A DNA stretch of 64,000 nucleotides from Cranoglanis bouderius (lineage: Eukaryota; Chordata; Actinopteri; Siluriformes; Cranoglanididae), in contig CM042541.1 in NCBI GenBank assembly GCA_023630585.1, forward strand, positions 17,576,501 through 17,640,500. Direction: 5' to 3'. Below the pieces are notes generated by a model. That model saw only the letters and a program-made list of their open reading frames with translations. It was not told where the DNA came from and did no database searches. Positions 11,930 to 24,236 of this stretch are shown piece by piece; within the stretch, counting starts at the first letter, position 1; the number at the start of each line of letters is the position of its first letter. A program made the position numbers and the translations under genes.

Positions 11930-13050
11930 GTTTAAACCGGCTCCTCCCAGGACATGCAAATTCAGGTCTGAGACCAGACAAAGAGGGTTCATCCCGCCAA
12001 CAAATCCAACTTCCTGATTGGCCAATAGCCCAGAGAGGCGTATGCATTGGTGTTGTCTTTAAAACAACAACACACATTCAAACTTTACACTTTTACCTCA
12101 CTTTTACTTCTAGCAACTTCTACACTCTTTCCGGTTTCCCTCCCGAGGAAGCAATCTCTCTCTCTCTCTCCCGGACAAAAGATGCAACCGCCTCACGGCC
12201 CACGCCTTTTCAAACAAAGAACCAGCGAACTCCTACTGGACCACACGAAACTTTCAAACCGACAACACCCAGGCCATGCAAGTATAGTTAATGGATCTAT
12301 ATCTGCGTTAAGATTGTATCCCTGTTTACAGGAGATTCAAGTTCGTTGCTGGTTTTGAAAAAGGCTAATTAATTGTTGTTTTTGTCTGTTACCCTTTTTA
12401 TTTCATTACTTTCTCTCTAATCTCTCTCTCTTCTTGTATATAGATGTACATATGTATAGTTTGCTTAGAGTTAGTTGTGTGTATCCATAGTTACACCTAG
12501 TTATTAAAATCTATTATCACCCCGCTTGATTGTCTCTGTTTTGGTCACGTGATGAGTCAATTCTACACTGCAAGACCTCGCTACCCACTCTAGTCATAAT
12601 TAATTATAATCCGTTGTAATTGATTATCTGTATGTATATGTGCACATACATGAATTCCCTTTCATGGCTGATGTATATTTATAACTAGTCACAACACGCG
12701 TTGATTAGATATATAGATATATTTCAATTCGAGCTAATTCCCTACATAAATTGGAGAATACATTTAAACGTGTTAAACATCTTTTAATTTGTTACATGAA
12801 TTGTAACTGGTGGAGAATATTTTTAAACATTGCAGATTCATCCGATTTACTACATATTCTGGTAGATAATGCGGGCACGCTTTAAAACTCGTCTCCTTTA
12901 AAAAGGTGCTTTGAATCCAAGCGTGCGCTTCTGTTTCGTTTCATTCATTTCATGTTTAAAGCTGATTCATTACATTATTCTGGTGGAAAAGAATGCGAGC
13001 AATGATTAGTTACATTACTGATACAATGGATTTTGGACAGAGTGAAAATC
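11930..13050. repeat. Possible solo-LTR-like or retroelement leader
   Basis: The sequence differs from its surroundings. A promoter-like stretch has a CCAAT box (TGATTGGCCAATAG, near 12018-12031). A short open frame (12047-12358) with no known domain follows, then repeated motifs resembling TGGTGGAGAAT and TGGTAGATAATGCGGG (near 12815, 12862 and 12981). No paired LTRs or target duplications could be fixed, so the call is tentative. Confidence 0.3.
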
Positions 13051-13483
13051 TGAGCGATAAGCTGATAGTAATTGCGTTATCCCTCCTCTCCGTGTAAAAA
13101 CCAATCCAGTCCGAATAGAGCTTGAGTAAGGCATCTCAGAAAACCTGGAAATTTAATGAATCAGGAGTCTAATCATGGTAAACTTGAATTCAAAACTTAT
13201 GGACTATTTTAGGAATATTAGGGAGGTGGAGGAGAGTACAGCTGGGTCAATAAGCCATCAATGTTATGTATTTAGCACATTTTTAAATGTAATATATTTT
13301 ATTAATATAAGACAATATATGCTAAGATATTCTGCTTTATTTTTATCTGCTGATGCCCCATTTATATGTCTGTTCATAAATTCACCAACTAATGTGGATA
13401 AATTAATTCTGTAGTTATCAATAAACCAGCCTTTAACACTGAGTAATATTAGAAGTGTGTACTTCATTGTAGAATTTCAGTAA

Positions 13484-13816
13484 GTCAGGGGGCACGGTGG
13501 CTTAGTGTTTAGCACCTTTGCTTCGCACCACCAGGGTTGGGGGTTCAAATCTCGCCTCCGCCCTGTGTGTGCGGAGCTTGCATACTCTCCTCGTGCTTCA
13601 GGGGTTTCCTCCGGGTACTCCGATTTCCTCCCCTAGTCTAAAAACATGCATTGTAGGCTGATTTGGCATTTCCAAATTGTCCATAGTGTGTGAATGTATG
13701 TGCCCTGTGATGGGTTGGCAACCCATCCAGGGTGTCCCCTGACTTGTGCCCCGAGTTCCCTGGGATAGACTCCAGGCTCCCTGTGACCCTGTGTAGGATA
13801 AGTGGTATAGAAGATG
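13484..13816 (+). mobile_element. tRNA-derived SINE with 12-bp target duplication
   Basis: It starts GGGGGCACGGTGGCTTAGTG with a pol III A-box-like segment, then GGTTGGGGGTTCAAATC as B-box. The usual fish SINE body follows (GTTTCCTCCGGGTACTCCG, GTGCCCTGTGATGGGTTGGC) and it ends GGATAAGTGGTATAGAAGAT. The element is bracketed by GAATTTCAGTAA at 13472-13483 and 13817-13828, a 12-bp target-site duplication. It resembles the Mermaid/V-type SINEs of fish. Confidence 0.88.
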
Positions 13817-13828
13817 GAATTTCAGTAA

Positions 13829-16171
13829 ATTGTGCTCAGATAATAATAGAATAATTGATTAGTCATAAAGGGGTTATTAAGAGTTAAATAGACTTTAACG
13901 TTAAAAATGTCCTCGATGTGGTTTCCTCAGGAGTGAGAATCCTGTCAGTCCCCTCAGCATGGAAGAAAGCAGGGACTTGGCTGTGCTCAGCTTCCTGACA
14001 GTGAGTCCACACCTCCTATTTAGCATAATGCTCAAAATAATAGTGATCACTCCTTAACAATCATCAATATTTACACCGAAGGTGTTCATTTAAAAGAGTC
14101 GATCCGCAATACGGCTGAATAACAACGTGGCTGATGAGAGGCGGATTTGTCTTGGACAGTATAATGATCAGGCTGAGAGAACGTGGGAAAGACATCTCAT
14201 CATTGTTGCCTGGTCTTGATATTTCTGCACTATTTCCTTGGCAATGTGGAGTAAAAACAAGGAGGGAAGAAGCCTTTAGCTGGTAATCCTCACGGAACTG
14301 ATGTAGACAGAGGAGGATGAGTCATAGCAAAGGTTAAACTTTGCGATCAAAATCATAAGGAGCTGTACTAACTGCAAGACATTATCATCCCCCACTTGCT
14401 TTTTTTTTCAGTTCTGTTGCATAACACATCTCTGAGTCGTCAAGTTGTCTTTCCATGACATTCCCGAAGGGAGCTGTCAGTACAGGATTAGAGCTATCTT
14501 GAGGATTTTTTTTTTTTTTTTTTTGAAAAATTGCCTATTGAATGGCTTTCTTCTTTAACCTAGAGCCAATCCATTCATTTTAGGATGAGTGTTTATATGT
14601 TAGGGATGAAACAGAATACAAATAGATTATTTGGAATAAAGTTAATGGGTTCTACAAATACAGATACAAATAACAGTCACATTATTATTTTTTTTAAGAA
14701 AGCTTGCCAGGACATCTGGTTGAGATCAGGACCGGGATCCTGCAGGATGCACCAATAAAAGGTTTTTACTTTCATGCGGGCACAAGCCAGATATGAAGTC
14801 AGATATGAAGTGGTGGTTTAAATTAAGTACTAATTAGTTTATATTTTGGGAAATACAACCAGCTATATTCAGTAGAATATTGTGGGCAGGTATAAACAAA
14901 AAATAACTGCGCAAGTTGGGGGAAAAAGCTGAGGTTGAGGAACTATCAAAGCTGGAATTCCCAAACCATGATGACAGTGATGATATTTTTACTGCTGGGA
15001 TTTTTCCCAGTGTTTTCCAATGTTTCCGAAGGCAGAGTAGTAGGGTTTATATTTATTTTTATGTATTTATTTATTTTAAAACCTTAAGTTCTTGGCTTTA
15101 AATACAGATTCAGATATGGATATTTGTAGCATTTAACAGATACAGATAGTGGCATTATATTGCACTCCTATTATATATGTATGATTTATTAAGGCTCTAT
15201 ATCATCCTAAACCATTCCAAATAAGATATACGACCTTGCTGTGTGTAATACCATAGCATACTGGGAGCAGCTGTACATTCTCTAGCCTACGCTTCAGGAC
15301 TTTCAATATCCCTCCGGTTGGCTCTCTGTTTTCTGATGATTGTGCACTGCGGCTCTCCGCTTCGCACCACAGACCTTATCTCGCTCCACCTACAGCAGCA
15401 AAGAAGACACCGCTTCATGCATGGCATACTAATCTCCCATTAATGAATATGTGAATTTCTGGTGTTTCTCATTATTGCTGCCCGTACAAAGCTCTCCTGC
15501 GGGGAACGAAAGCAGTAGAGCGTGGTTAAACAGAGCTTCAAGTAGAGGGAAGTGGCTAGTGTGTTTCCCAGGATTGTCATCATGATTAATTATGATGTAG
15601 AAAAATTGACTGGAGGAAGAAACAAAGGCAGATGCACAAATCCATTTCAGAGGAGAATGTTCTCATCGAGTACAAATGTATGAGCCAATTTTGCATCATT
15701 CCATTAATGGTATCTTTTATTTTTGTAATAGCTGTAAATCTGAGCAGGCGGGCAAAGTGACCATGCTGCAGAGAGTCAAGGTCAGAAAATGGTGATACCC
15801 CCGACTGAAAGACGTTAAGATGGCACCCAGCTGAAACACGAAAGCTCTGCGCAGTGGAACCGTGAATAAATATTGCAGAGCCACTGTGTTTGGAGAGGGG
15901 GAGGAATAAGAAGCCCTCCTCCTCCAACAGATGTTAGTACATATGTCAGAACAGAAAGAAGAGCACTAATGACCTTCAGGGGAAATGAAGTGGAGGATGT
16001 TCTAAGAGCATGCAGCTTTTCTCATGTGCCGTCATCAAAATCAGTATTTTTGCACATTTATAGATTAATACATTTGTGTAATAGTAAAGCAGCTTGGAAT
16101 ATTGATTAGCTCCCCAAAGCCACACTCCACAAGGTGCCACACTTGAAAAGATAGAGGTCTACAGAAGTATG
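13829..16171. other. Intergenic, no gene recognised
   Basis: Contains a poly-T run near 14507-14524 and AT-rich sequence. Short open frames such as 15586-15927 show no family resemblance. Confidence 0.5.
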
Positions 16172-17900
16172 AATCATCTCTTTTATTATGCTCTGTATCT
16201 CAACAGTATGGTTTCAATGGATACTGGTGGAAATGGAGCTGGATTGGATATAGCAGCTGATAAAATCACAAGGCAGGCCTTAACTCATGGTGAAAGGAAC
16301 AGTTAAAAGAGAGACAGTTAAAAGAACAGGGTCCAAAGAGCTCTCCAGTTTTGGCTGAGTGGAGCGGAGAATAATTACTGATGGCTTATTCCCCACATGG
16401 GTCAATGAGAGTGGATGTTCACATAAGAATGAATCTTTGCAAGCAGCCAAAGTGGGTTTGAGGAATATTGATAGGCTTGAGGGGGTGCCAAATCCAAATG
16501 AAGGTGTACAGAGATACAAAACATTTCTTTTATAATGCTCTGTCTCTACAGTATGGTCCCAGCAGATACTACAGGGGAAATGGAGCTTGTCTGGGTAAAG
16601 CAGTTGATAACATCCTGTAAGACGCATAAGGCAAGCCTTAACTCATAGTGAAAGACACAGTTAAAAGAGAGACACAAGTCAAGAATTGGAGAGATGTGGT
16701 CTTGACTGGACAAACATCTGGTCTGACAAGCTCATGGCCAGATGCCCAGTTCCCCACATGGGGCAATGCATATAATGTTGATATATATTTTGATATATCT
16801 TTGCAAGCCATCAGAGTAGGCGCTAGAATTATTGATTAGCTTCCCAAACTACTCTCAGTGAGGTATAAAATCCACATGGAGCGCTACATTTAAAAAAAAA
16901 AAAAAAAAAAAAAGCACCCTTTATCATGCTCTGTATCTACACTGTGGTCCCAACAGATACTAAAGTCACTTTTCCACTGCACGGTTCAGTTCAATTCGAC
17001 TCGACTCTGCTTGCTTTTGGGGGATTTTCCACTGTGGATAGTACCTGGTACCTGGTATTTTTAAGTACCACCTCGGTGGAGGTTCCAAGCTGATTGGTCT
17101 GAGAGAATCGTCACTACCAGCGTCATTGGATTTGCGAAATGGGACATCAAACCCGCTAGTTAGCAACAGCTATTGCAGTATCATTTAGGCAGGAATAGAG
17201 GTGGATTGGGTATAGCAGCTGATAGCATCACAAGGCATTTAACTCATAGGAAGAGACCATTCAAGAATTGGGAAGACTGGAAGAGCATGGAGAGAAAGGG
17301 TCCAAAGAGGGTTTAGTAGAGAATGATTACAGATGGCTTATTCTCCACATGGGGCAACAGACGTAACAGATGTTCATATAAGAATAAATATTTGCAAGCA
17401 GTGAAAGTAGGCTCTAGGAATATTGATTATCTCCCCCAAATCCACACTTTAAGTGGTTCCAAGTCCATATAGCACAGTCACACAGAAAACCACCTGTTCT
17501 TTTACTATTTATCATACTCAGTATCTACAGTATAGTTCCAATAGCTCCTAAAGCAGAAATGGAGCTGGATTTGGTATAACAGTTGATAACATCACAAAGC
17601 AGTCTTAACTTTGAACCCACAAGGACAAAAGAAATGCTGGAAGGAGAAATACTCTGATAGAGTTTGAGAGATGTGGCCTTGGAGAGAAAAGCTCAAAACA
17701 GGGTTGAATGGAGAGCGATTTCAAACGCCTCATTCTCCACATGGACATAACAGATAGCGTACTAGTGTGAATTTTGGCCAGCGGTCACAGTAGGCTCCGG
17801 GAATATTAATTAGCTCCCTAAAGTCACTCTCGATGAGGTGCCAAAGAAACCCAGCTCATCTTTTATTATGCTCAGTAACTCCGTCAGCTCAGAGCTTCTC
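16172..17900. repeat. Diverged tandem array, unit about 350 bp, five units
   Basis: A landmark like TTTTATTATGCTCTGTATCT followed by ACAGTATGGTCCCA recurs near 16181, 16528, 16917, 17510 and 17861. Each time it is followed by versions of GGAAATGGAGCTGG, GCAGCTGATAACATCAC, GGCCTTAACTCATAG and GGCTTATTCCCCACATGGG. Spacing is about 350-390 bp, except between the third and fourth copies, where about 230 bp of other sequence is inserted. Confidence 0.8.
16968..17195. mobile_element. Short non-autonomous insertion within the tandem array
   Basis: This block interrupts the third tandem unit after CAGATACTAAAG. It contains TTTTCCACTGCACGGTTCAG, ATTCGACTCGACTC and GTACCTGGTACCTGGTA. From memory it resembles a short hAT-type non-autonomous fish element. 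Boundaries are approximate. Confidence 0.45.
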
Positions 17901-18925
17901 CTGCAACCGTATACAGCATTCTGTTTTCATCCATTCATTCCAGCTAGGTCATATTCATTAACATTCTTGTGGATTGTACGGTCGGGACTCGCTGATGAAG
18001 CAGCAGGAGGCACAGGGGTGTAATTGGCATTTGGTTAATGTGTCTGCCGTTGTTCCTCTGCCTTGTTGTCACACTTTAAGCATACTTAATGCTTCCTGAC
18101 ACCCCTGTCGTGAGGTGTTTGGACATTTTGCTAAGCACTGTCATCCGTTTGCACCACAATAAGGACCGTGCATTGAAAAGCGAGACTGTGCCTGTGATAA
18201 AGTGTGTCCGGTGTCAGATCAGCTGTCAGGTACCATTAGCACCTGTGGGTCTAGACAGGCTGCCTGTGGATGTATGACCGATTCATTGTATGATTAGAGA
18301 CAAAGCTAAGATATTTCTAATATATGTATTTATAGAAGTGTTCAGTCAAAACCGTTGTTGTAGTGACGATTATGGGGATGTAAAAGTCTCCTGAAGCAAG
18401 GAGTGATGCGATGCTGCCCCCTAGTGTGAGCAACTGGTAAACTGCACTAAAAACGTGCAAATCAGTGGGGTCTAAGACATATTTTTAAAAAAATAATAAT
18501 AAAAAAAAAAAACATTTATCTGCAAAAGGCTAGTGTGGCTGCACCTTTTCATTCCAGCCAAACAGGAGCCACAGCTAACAACCTCTCAAATACCAAGATT
18601 AACTGATTAAATAACTGAAATCAATTGTAGCACCTGTGTGTTGGAATAAAAACCCACAGGCGCAATAGCACATTGCGGATAACACTGAAGAGTTCTGAGT
18701 TAGATCAATGACCACCAGCCCTCTTTCATGAAGATCTGCCTTCCCTAGAATTCAGTTCCAGCCCTACTCCAACAAGGCTGATCTGTCCATTTGTTATCTC
18801 AAGCAGGTGTGATCAGGATAATCAAATAGTAAATAGGGTGGCCGGGGACATTTTAAGGGGTCCAAACATGAAACAGTACAATTATTTAAATATACCCCAA
18901 GAACAATACAACACCATACAGCACC
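17901..18925. other. Intergenic, nothing recognised
   Basis: No conserved gene seen; A-rich runs near 18485-18510. Confidence 0.5.
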
Positions 18926-19795
18926 AATCATCCATAACATTAAAACCGCCTGCCTTATATATTGTTGGTCCCCCTCGTGCTGCCACAACAGCTCTGACCT
19001 GTCAAGGCATGGACTCCACAAGAGTGTGCTGTGGTATCTGGCACCAACACTCTAGCAGCCGATCCTTTAAGTCCTGTAAGCTGCAAGGTGGGGCCTTCAT
19101 GGATCGGACTTGTTTGTCCAGCACATCCCACAGATTCTCGATCAGATTGAGATCTGGGGAATTTGGAGGCCAAGTCAACCCCTTGAACTCTTTGTCATTT
19201 TCCTCAAACCATTCCTGAACAATTTTTGCAGTGTGGCAGGGCGCATAATCCTGCTGAAAGAGGCCACTGACATTAGGGAATACCGTTGCCATGAAGGGGT
19301 GTACTTGGTCTGCAATAATGTTTAGGTTGGTGGTACGTGTCAAATTAACATTTACAGATCCAAGGTGTCCCAGCAGAACATTGCACAGAGCATTACATTG
19401 CCTCCGCCGGCTTGCCTTCTTCCTATAGTTCATCCTGGTGCCACCTCTTCCCCAGGTAAGCAACGTACACGCACCCAGCCATCCACATGAGGTAAAAGGA
19501 AATGTGATTCATCAGACCAGGCCACCTTCTGCCATTGCTCCATGGCCCAGTTGTGATGCTCACGTGCCCATTGTAGGTGCATTTCGCGGTGGACAGGAGT
19601 CAGCATGGGCACTCTGACCAGTCTGCAGCTACACAGCCCCATACACAGCAAGCCACGATGCACTTCTGTCATAGCCAGCATTAACTTTGAGAACTGACTG
19701 TTTACTTGCTGACATGTATATTCCACACCTTGACAGTTGCCATTCTAACAAGGTAATCAGTGTTATTCACTTCACCTGTCAGTGGTTTTAATGTC
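18926..19795 (-). mobile_element. Tc1/mariner element, DD36E-type spacing, defective
   Basis: The left end reads TCCATAACATTAAAACCGCC and the reverse complement of the right end reads CATGACATTAAAACCACTGA. The transposase lies on the minus strand between them. TA flanks could not be fixed because both ends have drifted. Confidence 0.75.
19002..19726 (-). pseudogene. Tc1/mariner transposase remnant (DD36E-like)
   Basis: The N-terminal portion carries HREMHLQWAREHHNWAMEQW and then WSDESHF with the first catalytic Asp. A frameshift near 19440-19460 separates this from the rest, which has FQQDYAPCHTAKIVQEWF (second Asp) and PPNSPDLNLIENLWDVLD (catalytic Glu). I count 36 residues between the second Asp and the Glu, against 34 in the other Tc1 copies of this window. 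The start is missing and the frame is broken. Confidence 0.85.
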
Positions 19796-19904
19796 ATGAT
19801 CGGAGTATTATCTTTTTTATACCACAACACTGTTGAATGCTTATTCTGATCAAAAGTTTTTCATTCATCCATCTTCAGTATCCGCTTTATCCTAGACAGG
19901 GTTG

Positions 19905-20500
19905 CGGTTGGTCAGAAGGTGTTGATTTATTTTCTTTAGCAGCAGTTCTGACAGTAGTTCCAGCTGTACGGTTAATATACTTGTTCTAATACATCCTCAT
20001 TTCTATAGTAACAACTTATACAGGGACTTGTATGGTGAATGCTACATGTGTGTAATTGTTGATATGGTGAAGTTTTGTGTAAGGAAACATTTATTTAGCA
20101 TTAAAGAAAATAGTTTCCAGTATCCATGCTTTGTAACGCTTTGTAACGGTAAGTCCTCCACCATGGGAACGTATTCAGGACAAAGGACAGACAAGCAGGT
20201 GTTTGGGGCTGGTGAAGGAACAACTGTTCATAGCTGCTATAACATAAGTGATAACAGGAAATAAGCTGTTTTGTGGTCATTCCACACCATGTAATGTAGC
20301 TATAAATGGATTTTTAAAAAAGTATAATGTGCCATTCTTTAATGAATTACAAATTTTAATCATTGGCAAATTTCTGTAGTGTAAGAGGAATAAAATGCTA
20401 CCGTACCGATATAGGAAAATAATAAACTGAAGGGTGGCAACAGTAACTTTGGTCACACCACTGTCATTGATTATTTCCCTGTAACAGCACACCTCATGCA
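19905..20500. repeat. Interspersed TIR family, copy 2
   Basis: The left end reads GTCAGAAGGTGTTGATTTAT then TTTCTTTAGCAGCAGTTCTG. The right end near 20395-20495 reads ATAGGAAAATAATAAACTG and the inverted TGATTATTTCCCTGTAACAG. Same family as 8495-9080 and 51670-51995. Confidence 0.7.
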
Positions 20501-20739
20501 AAGCATGGTTGTTGGTATGAAGGTACTATTTTAAATCATCACATACCAGACAGAGTACTTGAGCAGGAAACAGGCAAATTTGGGTTTGGGGTATCTCCTA
20601 TCTCTTCTCACTCAATGTTGGATTGGATTACATGGTCTTCTGGTTAAACATCTTTTTCATTTATATACAGCAAACTTAATGATTGCATTTTAAAGTCTCT
20701 TCCTATTGAATCCATATGTAATTGCGAATTAAATACTTT

Positions 20740-21440
20740 TACTATAACAGTCGTTTGGAAGAGGGTGTGGTCTAATCTCAACTTAACTTCCAAGAACCTG
20801 GCTCATCCTCTCATTCATTTTAAAGTTAGTCACAGAGCATACATGACCCCCTCCGAGAGATTTACAGGTGTGAAACTACAGGTGACATATAACTGTCATA
20901 TTTGTAATATTACATCATTAGTACTTTTCTCCATATGTTTTTAGAATGTCCAGTTATTTCTGATCTGTGGACTCATTTGGTTTTATCTTTCTTGCTTCGT
21001 GTTGCTTCGTGTTCCTAATCCAGGTTTATGTCTTCTCAATGACGATTCTGCCTTAAATTAATGCAAAGGAAAAGGTTTTACATCTGTAAATAAATTATAC
21101 CGCAAAATTGGTTTATGTCACATATATGTACAAAAACATATTGGATCCATAGTCTCCTCAAAATAGTGAATTTTGAAAGTACAACAGCACAACTTAATAT
21201 AGCTAAACCTGCAACTACTGAAGCCTGGAAATCCTTTTCATCCAATATACTGGACTTTATAAAGAAAATGCATTAGACATTAGACTCTTTCCTCTGCCTT
21301 TGTCTTTTTTTTCTATGGATCCGACTTTTGGTCTGATATGTCCGTTGCACCCCTTACCCCTATTTTGTTTGTATCGTTTTATATTTGAAGTGCACAAAAA
21401 AATTTGATCACAAAAAAAAAAAAAAGAAAAAGAAAAAGGC
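20740..21440 (+). mobile_element. L1-like LINE 3' remnant
   Basis: Translated fragments near 20800-20960 resemble the end of an L1-type ORF2: an HFK...HRAYMTPSERF-like stretch, then a degraded cysteine segment (CHICN). An untranslated stretch follows and ends in an A-rich tail at about 21408-21438. Frames are broken. The clade assignment is from memory. Confidence 0.45.
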
Positions 21441-23770
21441 AAATTTGGTTTAAATAATATTCTAAATTAACTTTAACCTGTTAAATACCCACGAGTTACT
21501 TTTGTAACTGTATATGTTTATGCTCATTTTCACTGTATTTACTAACTGATGCTGAAGTAAGATGAATGGGAAATATAGGGGTTAAATAAAATAACTACAT
21601 TATCTCTATTACTTGAGTAATACATGAAAGAGAGTCTTGAATCAGTGTGTTGATTATATGATGAAGATGAGGTACAAAAGTGCCAAAATCCTTCCATATC
21701 ATTTTTTATTACACATATATAGCTTTGATAATGGTTTTTAAAAGCACCCTTCACACTGCACAAGTTAATCTCATGACATAAGCGTTTGGCCACTAAAGAG
21801 ATTCCTCTGATCCAATTAACCAATGAAAGAGAAAGACATAGAAAGATGGATATTCAGCCATGCACACAGATGACCCTTCATTTTATAAACCCTTAATGAC
21901 GGGTTCATAGTTTATAAACAGTTTATAAACCCTTAATGAGGTTCAGCACTTATACAGTTGAAAACACAGCTTAAAAACACAGCATAATGCATTACAAAAG
22001 GCTGGATACTGCTAAAAGCGTAGACATTCACATAGTAAGCAACTCAGATTAGTTATGAGTGACAAAGCAGTGCAAAATAAATAAATAAATGAATAAACAA
22101 ACAAACAAACAAATTAAAAACTCACAGGTAAACCTAAGTCATCATGCAAACCTTGTGCCTGTCTAGTTTTAGGGTCTAGACAGAGAAAGAAGCATGTTCG
22201 CAATAGAAAGAATATTCTACAAAGTAGATGCTTATGCTTATTAGTGTATAACAGTAGCAGAGTAAATACTATTGCTGGGCAAATAAATAAATACAGACTC
22301 TCTCAAACGTCACTTATTGCTTTGGTAGCTAGAACAAACAAAAAAAGAAGAAAAGAAAAAAAAAACACTGGAACATTCCATGACTTTACATCAACACCAA
22401 AGCATCATGAATCGAGTACAATGATGTTCACAAAATGCTCACTATAACCTTTTTGGCAAGTTTCTAATCGACACCTCTTGGCAGCAAAATCTTCTCTGGT
22501 TAATATTTGTTGTAAAAATGTGAAAATCACAAATGGTGAGATATATAAGAACGACTCACACTAATTACACTGTGAATGGCTGAATGTGCACTACTGCTTC
22601 TATTCATTTTACCTACATAAGCATGCTTTCTTTCCTTATCTGCTAGCTCGTTTGTCCTGTGTCACACTGGACTTGGAGTGAAAGCTCCACCTACTGGTCA
22701 ATAGGGAGCTCTGTAAATCACACATGACACTGAATATCTGATTAAAAGAGTAAGCAAATGTCCACCCTGCAACACATCTGTGAGGTGTTTAGTGATTCTG
22801 GTGCTAATCTGTTGGTTGTTGCTGTATTTTCTTTAATCCCTTGAGAAGTCAGCGGTTGTGTGCCGTGTTTAATAAGAGGAAAAAAAAAATCTAACACAAT
22901 GGATAATGTTCAGATTTTCCTGTTGGATCCTAAAACCAAAAGACCAAGAACATCATTTCTCACTCACCGTTTTCCAGTGATCATATTAATGTAGGAATTC
23001 AACACAGAAGTGGCAGAGGCAAACGCTGGTTCAAACTCTGGACTCAAAGTTCCAGAAAGCAATGCAGTTACACGACACAGCTGCGATGAGATACGGCGGA
23101 GACTTGGCTCGTTTAGTTAGAGAGCTACGAGATGATGAGCATGATGCCATTAAACATAAGCGCTATCATAGACTAGTTTGAAAATAAATGACCACTATGT
23201 TCACGTTTATGAACTACTAAAAAATAATTAAGAGTTGCACTAAGTGACGTAGTTTTAACATACCCTTTAGTTATAAGTTTACATTTACAACTACTCCCTA
23301 GTAGGTTCAACTTTCACTGTAAACAAAACTACTATGTAAGTCTGTTCAAAGTAAATCAGACAGACTAAAGCACTACTGTACTACTGAATCTAACCAAATC
23401 CCACTGCACCACTTGAGCATGTAGTCGAATGGCATTGTGAATGGAAGACGTTTTAAACTTAAAAAGCCAACTCATAATTTCATTGTAAAATAAATCTTGG
23501 ATGACATTAAAGATCAAATTAATCATAAAGATTAATATGCAAGTCATTCATGGTGGATTTTCCTTTAAAACCATATATTAAAAATATTACAGTGTCAATG
23601 CTGTGTCCAGTGCAAAGGAAATAAATGTCTCTGCAACAGGCTGTGTTCCAATACTGTTTTAACAAACCCTCATTGGCTTTCCCTTACCGCGATTGTGTCC
23701 CTTTGGCTGAATCTCCATCAGCATTACAGGCAGCCGATATTCACATTATCCAATCCAGATTTGAAACACT
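21441..23770. other. Intergenic between gria4 and elmod1
   Basis: No gene recognised. Short direct repeats of TTTATAAACCCTTAATGA lie near 21880-21942, with AAAC/AAAT simple repeats near 22078-22112. Confidence 0.5.
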
Positions 23771-24060
23771 TTTATTTATGACGTTGCAGCGTTACACACG
23801 TCTGAATTGCAAGTCAGTGAGGGTGTGCTAAATTCAGTAGAGATAATGTTGTGCACGTGTACAATCACCGTGGTCTTCAGTGATGCTGGAGATGTGAGCT
23901 TACTACACGTCTGACAGAGAGAGCAGCGCAGCCATAAATACTGACTTCATGTGTTCATGTGTGTGAACAAAAACAGCTCCATCCAGTCGGCAGTGATGAC
24001 AGAAAGCTTAGACATAGTGAAGAATGGTAAGAGGGCAGAGGTGAGGGATGAGGTGAAGAG
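23771..24060 (-). other. elmod1 3' UTR, putative
   Basis: Sequence after the elmod1 stop codon. A minus-strand AATAAA lies at 23771-23776. The true end was not determined. Confidence 0.4.
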
Positions 24061-24236
24061 CTACAGGTTGACCAGGTGAAGGTCAGAGGCGGTGAAATGA
24101 GGGCACAGTGCCATGTTGGGATTTTTCAGCTGTTTCAGGACGCGCTTGTGGAATTTGGTGCGCACTCGGTTAAACTCCATGATGTCGCATGGGTCCTCCT
24201 CGATCCAGAACCGGTGGAACTCCTGCATCAGATAAC
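24061..24236 (-). CDS. elmod1: elmod1 last coding exon
   Basis: Follows a CAG acceptor. Encodes YLMQEFHRFWIEEDP through MALCPHFTASDLHLVNL and TAG (24063-24061). This is the C-terminal end of the ELMO domain. Confidence 0.94.

Noticed and set aside
12047..12358. 103-codon open frame as a gene
   Set aside because: No family resemblance, no splice context, and it lies in a repeat-like block.
13484..13560. A tRNA gene
   Set aside because: A-box and B-box-like parts belong to a tRNA-derived SINE. The cloverleaf is not kept and target duplications bracket the whole 333 bp.
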